Assembly: GCA_039566865.1 (NCBI GenBank)
Contig: CM076945.1
Coordinates: forward strand, 7,243,501 to 7,307,500
Source: Aurelia coerulea
Lineage: Eukaryota; Cnidaria; Scyphozoa; Semaeostomeae; Ulmaridae
DNA: 64,000 bases
Direction: 5' to 3'
Positions 58,431-64,000 of the stretch are shown here, piece by piece. The translations under genes were made by a program, and so were the position numbers. The notes beneath the pieces were generated by a model that worked only from the letters and a program-made list of their open reading frames with translations, made no database searches and was not told the origin of the DNA. Within the stretch, counting starts at the first letter, position 1. Each line of letters opens with the position of its first letter.

Positions 58431-59511
58431 TACGTACCATTATAATCTAAGAAAATAACTCAGATTATTGCAATGAATTTTAGAAAATTGACAGATGGAG
58501 CCACCGAAAATAAATATGCTCTCAAATTATGAGCTCCCTTTAGATCAAAGGACTTGTCTATTATTCTCCCAAAGTGCTTGTTGAGCCTTTGCATTTTATC
58601 CAAGTAAATATCTCTATTCTTAGGACCTAACCTTATATTTCCTGCCTGGACGAACTAAGAAGAAAGTTTCGACAATATTTGATTTAACTGTAATATGAAG
58701 AGGGCACTATGAATTGTCATTTTTGTACAATAAGCACGAAGATAACCTGGTTATGAAGATACCCTGGTTATGAAGATACATTGTTTCAAAAATTAACTGA
58801 TCTTCTGCTGAAAAAGACAAGTGTGAGGCCCAGCGGACATTGAAGAGATTCTGCAATTTCTTGATCTTTCTGTAAAATCCTTGTCACCAAAGGACCTCCC
58901 CTGCGCTGTCCCACAAGTTTTTTTGGAACCAAGTGTTTGCTTGGAGCACTCGCTATGCAAAAGTTGAAAACTTATCTGACAAGCAAATTTTGCTTGTTCA
59001 GGAATCAAAGCAATTCAAAGTTACCCACAATTTTTACTTCAAATTTGTTTGGTTTGAAAACTTTTATGATACTTCCATTTATTAAGCTGTTCTATGCAAT
59101 AAATTTTGACGAAATTCTACTTAACATCTTCAACCACTGTGAGCATGTTGGACGAAACACAATGACGTTTGGTCGGGAGTTTGGTTTATTACAAAAAGTA
59201 ATTAAAATTGCATTCGGCAAAAAGATCCTCAAACCAAACAAACAATTAAGTTATATAAGACAGTCCTCTGTCATCCCTGATGACACAAAGGTAATCTTAA
59301 TAGTGCCAGAAGCCAACCGAAATGAGATATTTTTCCAAGTGACAAGATCAATATTTGAGGCCACACGAAATTGTCTAAATAACAAAACGCTGAAATCCTA
59401 AGGTAAGGCCACAGAGTGAAGGACAGGAAGCTGATAAGGCAACATGCCACGGCAGCTCTAGAAGAATCTGGCTGGAGGCTGGAGGCTGGAGGCTGGAGGC
59501 AACTGCAGTAC

Positions 59512-59939
59512 AGCGGGTACCCGCAAATAAGAAACCACTTTTTGAATCGAGGCCTCAGAAAGTTTCTCATTTAAAGAGACCTTTTCATGATCAGGGTCAA
59601 AGTTTCTTATAGATAGGAAATCAAGTCAAGTGAAGGTATATGACTGTACCATACATGCATGTGTATTGCACATCACTGGTACATTTTACATGTTTACCTG
59701 CTTACCTTTTTGTTGTGTGAATCTTTAATTTTGAAAAAAAACTCTGTTTAGAGAATGCTACATTCTATTACAGTCATTTATGGGCATTATTTTCTAGCAT
59801 TTTGGAACTATGACAAACCTGAAAATAAGAAACTTTTAAATTTCAGACCTAGAGTTGTTTCTTATTAAAGGAGCCCCTTTTGAAAAAAATGAGGCCTGTT
59901 TCTCATATAAGGGGGTTTCTTATTTGCGGGTACTTACTG
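59512..59939. mobile_element. Mariner-type MITE, CCCGCAAATAAGAAACC family
   Basis: The ends CAGCGGGTACCCGCAAATAAG and, inverted, CAGTAAGTACCCGCAAATAAG are flanked by TA (59510-59511 and 59940-59941). 428 bp, non-coding. It shares the word AATAAGAAAC with the CACGTATT family. Confidence 0.75.
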
Positions 59940-60021
59940 TATGGATCCATATTTTCTGCTTAGGCCAACTTTGATTTTCAGACAGTCTGAAATTGTAGAC
60001 TGCCTGCAAAGGACCCTAGAT

Positions 60022-60501
60022 AGCATACGTTCCAAATCTGTAACAAGGCTGGTGTAGAATTGAGTGACCTCTTCAAAGAAACTTTAGCTAAATCTCTATA
60101 ATTCTACCGTTGGACTTTTCTGAACGAAATCTTCAATATTTTCAGAATTAGAGTGTTTTTCTTCTTTTTCAAGAATTCAAGAAAATTTGCAAAAAAAACT
60201 TAAAACCATCGTAATTTCTAACTGTTTGACGCAACATGAAGTAATTACAATATGGTATCAAGCAAAAGTCTGTCACTCATCTGGTTTATGGTTTAGAAAT
60301 TTGATGACGTCTCATCCTCAAATGAGTTGAAATGTAAGATACGCTGTAATTTCCAAAAATATTCCAAATTTCTGGAAAGTCCAACGGTAGAATTATAGAT
60401 AAGTATCTAAAGTTCCTTTCAAGCCATTCAATCAGAAGAAATAGGTCATTGAATTTTACACCTACCTTTTTACGCTAATTTAAAGATTTGGAACCAATGC
60501 T
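60022..60501. mobile_element. TTCTACCGTTGG MITE, copy 3
   Basis: The outer ends AGCATACGTTCCAAATCTG and, inverted, AGCATTGGTTCCAAATCTT enclose inner arms TATAATTCTACCGTTGGAC / GTCCAACGGTAGAATTATAG. Same family as 52158-52645. Confidence 0.7.
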
Positions 60502-61044
60502 AGCCTGGGTGCAAATGGTTCTTTAAATACAAATACACCCTGTCATGTAATACTGAATTTATCAAACGTAATATGAAATATTGAAATATCGACAGTATGT
60601 CATTTCTTGTCCTTCTTTGAAGCATTGTCAAAGCAACATCCAAGGAGCAAAGATTTTCAATAAACTGACAGATGAAATGAAGACTGAAACTTCAATTTTA
60701 GGATTTAAGACTTTCTGTAAAAATTTTAACTTTGATTTTTAACATTTTATCTTCTTGATGTATATTGTATATTGTATGTGCTTTTCTCTTTTGTATTAAA
60801 TTTTGTATATTTTAGACCGGTCCTTGATGGATAATAGCACAAAGTTGCTGAACAATTTTAACCTGTATTAATATGATTATTACTATGATATAAGTATCAT
60901 TATTATTATGCTGATTTCACACGATATTGATGTACGAACCGGCCAATGGTCTAAATTATGTTTCCCATCGAACCACTACCCGTGGTCTAGGATGGGAAGC
61001 AATTCTGTCTCTCTTATTACTGTCCTTCTGTGCTGTTCACCTTT

Positions 61045-61140
61045 GCTATCAATATTACTATTATTAGTATTATTATTATTATTATTATAGTATTATTATT
61101 ATTACTATCATTACTATTATTATTATTATTATTATTAATC
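61045..61140 (+). repeat. Microsatellite (TTA)n
   Basis: Imperfect TTA/CTA triplets over about 95 bp. Confidence 0.8.
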
Positions 61141-63205
61141 CTTTATATTTATCATTAACATCCAAGATAATCACGCTCAACTCCATAAATGGTACGTATT
61201 ACCGATACTAGTGAAATACATTTTCGCAGTTAAACTAGCCTTTCTTTCTACTGCAGAATAATTGATAATTCAATGACATTAGTGATCATATAATGATTCT
61301 ACATTCTGGCAAACGCCGATACCCTATTTAGATCAACAGATCAAATACGTATTCAGGCCAAGTGCTTAGGCGCTTTTAAAATCTCGTTATTCTGAGTTTA
61401 TAACTCGGAGAGCCAGCGAGCAATTGCGTTGTGCAAGGTTCCAAAATTTAGGTCAAACTTTGAGAAATCGGTCTAAAAATTCGAAGTGATCCATCTATCT
61501 CTACATTTGGACGAGATTCAATCATACATGGACCATTTTTGGACACCCGGTTACCGCTATCTTAAAAGTGGCAAAAAATATTTTTGGTCAAGTTGAGACG
61601 TCGTAAAATTAGAGACTATACTACACTGATTACAAACTGATGTTACAGAATATTTGTCTCTCTTCTACCAATGCACATAAAAGAGTAAAGTTTGTTTCTT
61701 GGAAGTAACGTCACGTCGGTTGGATCGTTGCAGAAATTTTCCTTCGATTACCAAAACAAGATAGGCCGCATAAGTGAAGGTGGCAAGGAATGCAGAGGTA
61801 ATTTCATCTACAGAGCAATATTCGGTAAATGCTCAAGATTGCCTCGAATTTTTGAGAAAGTCAGCCTTCAATTTACTGCAAAATATCGATGAGGATTAGA
61901 GGTAGAATCGGAGATATTTCAAATCCCAAATAGTGTGAAATTTAGAATATCTAAAGCAAATTATGTGAATTGCGCCAGTCCGAAATATCCGTGCACTGAA
62001 CTTCGCCATAGATTGTTGTAGAAGAAGGTCGACGGAAGGAGTTAGTGTTGATTCAAAGAAAATATTCAAACCCGTATTCTACGAATGAGGCAAAGCAGAA
62101 AGAGTTTAAGAAAGGAAACTAAGTTTCTGGATGCGTACAACAGTTGCTGAAAAGAAAAGCATCGCAACAGACAGAACCTTGACGTTTCGATAAAACATCC
62201 AACGAGTTGGTAAAAATTTTCAAGAAAAAGTGTTAAAATCCAGCCACCAGATCTAAGGACTTTTAATCCAAAACATCTTACATGCCCTTTTAATAGAGCG
62301 AAATCTTCTCCTGCCATTATATATGTTTCCTGGGAGGTGAATTTAAAATAATGGAACAATCGAGTTTGGTGGTATCCAGCTATTTAAGATTTGCTCATCA
62401 ATTATTTGGCAATTCCACACTAGATCGCTTCTGAAATAACAAACACTGCCTCCAACAATATTTTAACCACAAATATATTTTTAGCCAGAACTATCACTCC
62501 TTTATTCGTTCCTGTTCCATATAAGACGCTAACTACAGCTGCTTGTTGAAAATCATATCACCTCATTGCGATGGGAATACGGGAACAAAAAGAAATTTGG
62601 TGTCGTGTACTCCGTATTTTAAATCTAATAATTTCTAAATTGAATAATTGCACCAACAAAAGATACAGAAATTGTTAGTTTTGGTACATCGGAAATCTTA
62701 TATTTTTAGGTGAAAATATGCAGCATCATGTTTTCTTCACAAAACATCAATTTAGCGACTCAATATGTTGACTATGGGCAAATGACGGCACATTGGAGCA
62801 TAAATGTGGCACATATTCTTTGAAGCGGTACTTTTAGCTCCAGACGGCATAAGGGTGAATTTTGTAAAACACATGATACAGTTCTGTTCAAGACAAAGCG
62901 GTTTGACAGCCTCAAGAATAAATTTCACACCTTCAATGCAGCCGACCATTATGTCTAGCATTCTCTGTTTATTTGATTTGATTGAATCTATTCTTCTGAA
63001 CAGTAAATCGCTTTGTCTTTTCGGAAACCAGAATCTTTTGTTTCATAACATTTGCCCTTGCTGCTTCGGCTTCCTTCAGACACACTTGCGTGAGACGAAG
63101 GTAAATATAGCCTGCGTGCAGACTATACTGATTCCCTGAAGAGAAGTGAGGTTACTCCTGGCTAAGGTAAAAATGGTAGCGGATACAAAATTTGGACAAT
63201 CATAC

Positions 63206-63692
63206 CTGGACTTTTAGGCAAAACTGGACTCTCGCTCTTTGGAGATCTTCTCTCAAAAATTGGTTTCTCTTCGCGAAAATACTCTCTTCTATGATATTCC
63301 GGACTAACTATCCGCCGAGGAGGTACAGTTGCAAGGCTGACTCGATGAGGTGATACGGGCAATCTTTGCGGCTGGCAGCAGACATATTCATGGGACCACC
63401 GTGTACGTGGCATTTGATGAAAGCATCCACATTGGAGGTTGGGCGATGAAATATGCATAGATGTTGGGGTTGATGAGCTTCCTGGTAATTGGCCTGGCAT
63501 GTAGCAAGAACACGGAGATTCTGCAACGAAAACTGGTCTTCTTTCGGAGAAATGAAACTCTGATGTTCTACTAGATAGCGAATGTCTCTTTGGTGGTGCA
63601 GCTCTGCCATCAGCATCATCTCGTCTCGGCTTATTATCACCTAATATATCGTCAATTAGGAAGGAGCTCTTCTTCTTTAAAGGTGATACCAT
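63206..63692 (-). CDS. NK3/bagpipe-like homeobox gene, exon 1 (repressor motif)
   Basis: Residues 1-162 plus one base of codon 163. The ATG at 63692 is followed almost at once by KKSSFLIDDILGDNK, a TN/eh1-type motif that in NK, Bar and related homeoproteins recruits Groucho co-repressors. The rest is Ser/Pro/Arg-rich with Cys/His scattered (CSCYM, CGCFHQM, YVCCQ) and no other domain. Donor CCAG|GTATGA at 63206. Its one-base phase fits the homeodomain exon 51547-51929 exactly, and no other suitable exon lies between, so I join them into a 289-aa protein. The link across 11.3 kb is inference from phase, strand and motif. Confidence 0.72.
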
Positions 63693-64000
63693 TTCGTATT
63701 CGGCGAATGAGTTACAGCACAGTACGAACCTGTTCTAGAGCGCTCCGCCCTACGCCTTCAGCAGTGCGTCGTGATCTGTACAACAGCGGTGGTTGGTCTA
63801 GCGGAGAGTCGCTCTTGGGTGATTGGAGGGCCGTGCTCTTGAAGCGCCACTCTCGGAGAAGCACTCAGGGTCACTCACAGGCTTATAATGAGCCCTTATT
63901 GTAATAACACACTTAAATCCCATCAAGTAACACATGGATCAATTGACAGTTTTTAGGACTGGTGCTTAAACAAACGATCTATTCGAAATCAAACAACCGG
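63693..64000. other. Upstream region of the NK3-like gene
   Basis: It presumably holds the 5' UTR and proximal promoter. I see no clear TATA box or repeat. The plus-strand frame at 63590-63904 mirrors exon 1 and is not supported. Confidence 0.4.

Larger units (their letters stand above)
51930..63205 (-). other. 11.3-kb intron of the NK3-like gene
   Basis: Donor CCAG|GTATGA at 63206/63205 and acceptor TTCTTCAG ending at 51930. It contains at least six mobile or tandem repeats (52158-52645, 52905-53270, 53962-54232, 55633-55945, 57423-57990, 59512-59939, 60022-60501). I see no other supported exon. The 154-codon plus-strand frame at 58937-59401 is unrecognised. Cis-control DNA could lie between the repeats but cannot be told from one sequence. 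Confidence 0.7.

Noticed and set aside
58937..59401. 154-codon plus-strand frame in the NK3-like intron
   Set aside because: No recognised domain and no splice context. Could be a decayed repeat, but not supportable as a gene.
63590..63904. 104-codon plus-strand frame
   Set aside because: Overlaps the well-supported first homeobox-gene exon on the other strand and has no domain.

Overview
The window is eukaryotic DNA from an invertebrate animal. Short exons with GT-AG introns, a two-exon NK-class homeobox gene, a multi-exon THAP-domain gene and dense animal transposons (BEL/Pao, hAT, piggyBac, Harbinger, mariner-type and 9-bp-TSD foldback elements, LINE fragments) all show this. It is AT-rich. 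A cnidarian-like marine invertebrate is my best guess, but nothing in the window proves the phylum.

All four host genes I can assemble lie on the minus strand. From right to left they are: (1) an NK3/bagpipe-like homeobox gene (exons 63206-63692 and 51547-51929, one 11.3-kb intron, 289 aa); (2) a THAP-domain, transposase-derived gene (six exons, 50856 down to 47506) that seems to lack part of its catalytic core; (3) PH-domain gene B (five exons, 44033 to 36883, 619 aa); (4) its paralogue, gene A (five exons, 27838 to 22962, 389 aa). Genes A and B have the same exon plan and phases. Each joins an N-terminal PH domain to a proline-rich segment, a Q-rich segment and a His/Gly/Phe/Asp low-complexity tail. 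They share about 170 bp of upstream sequence with three TGACGT half-sites, so they look like a duplicated pair of a lineage-specific family.

Most of the rest is mobile DNA, often inserted into other mobile DNA. Left to right: three nested hAT elements (3850-5657); an 841-bp foldback element with a 9-bp target duplication (6074-6914); a 5.1-kb BEL/Pao retrotransposon with identical LTRs but no integrase core (7711-12815); a piggyBac-type MITE with four perfect CRE sites (13688-14488); a composite element holding two inverted LINE 3' ends, a Harbinger-type MITE and a small ORF (18093-21412); a palindrome with a second inverted-repeat element inserted in one arm (29175-32559); a 17-copy 88-bp minisatellite inside an intron of gene B (38160-39670); and several MITE families found in three or more copies.

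No rRNA, tRNA, CRISPR array or prokaryotic operon was seen. Exon joins come from splice consensus, reading phase and, for A and B, paralogue comparison. No transcript data were available.
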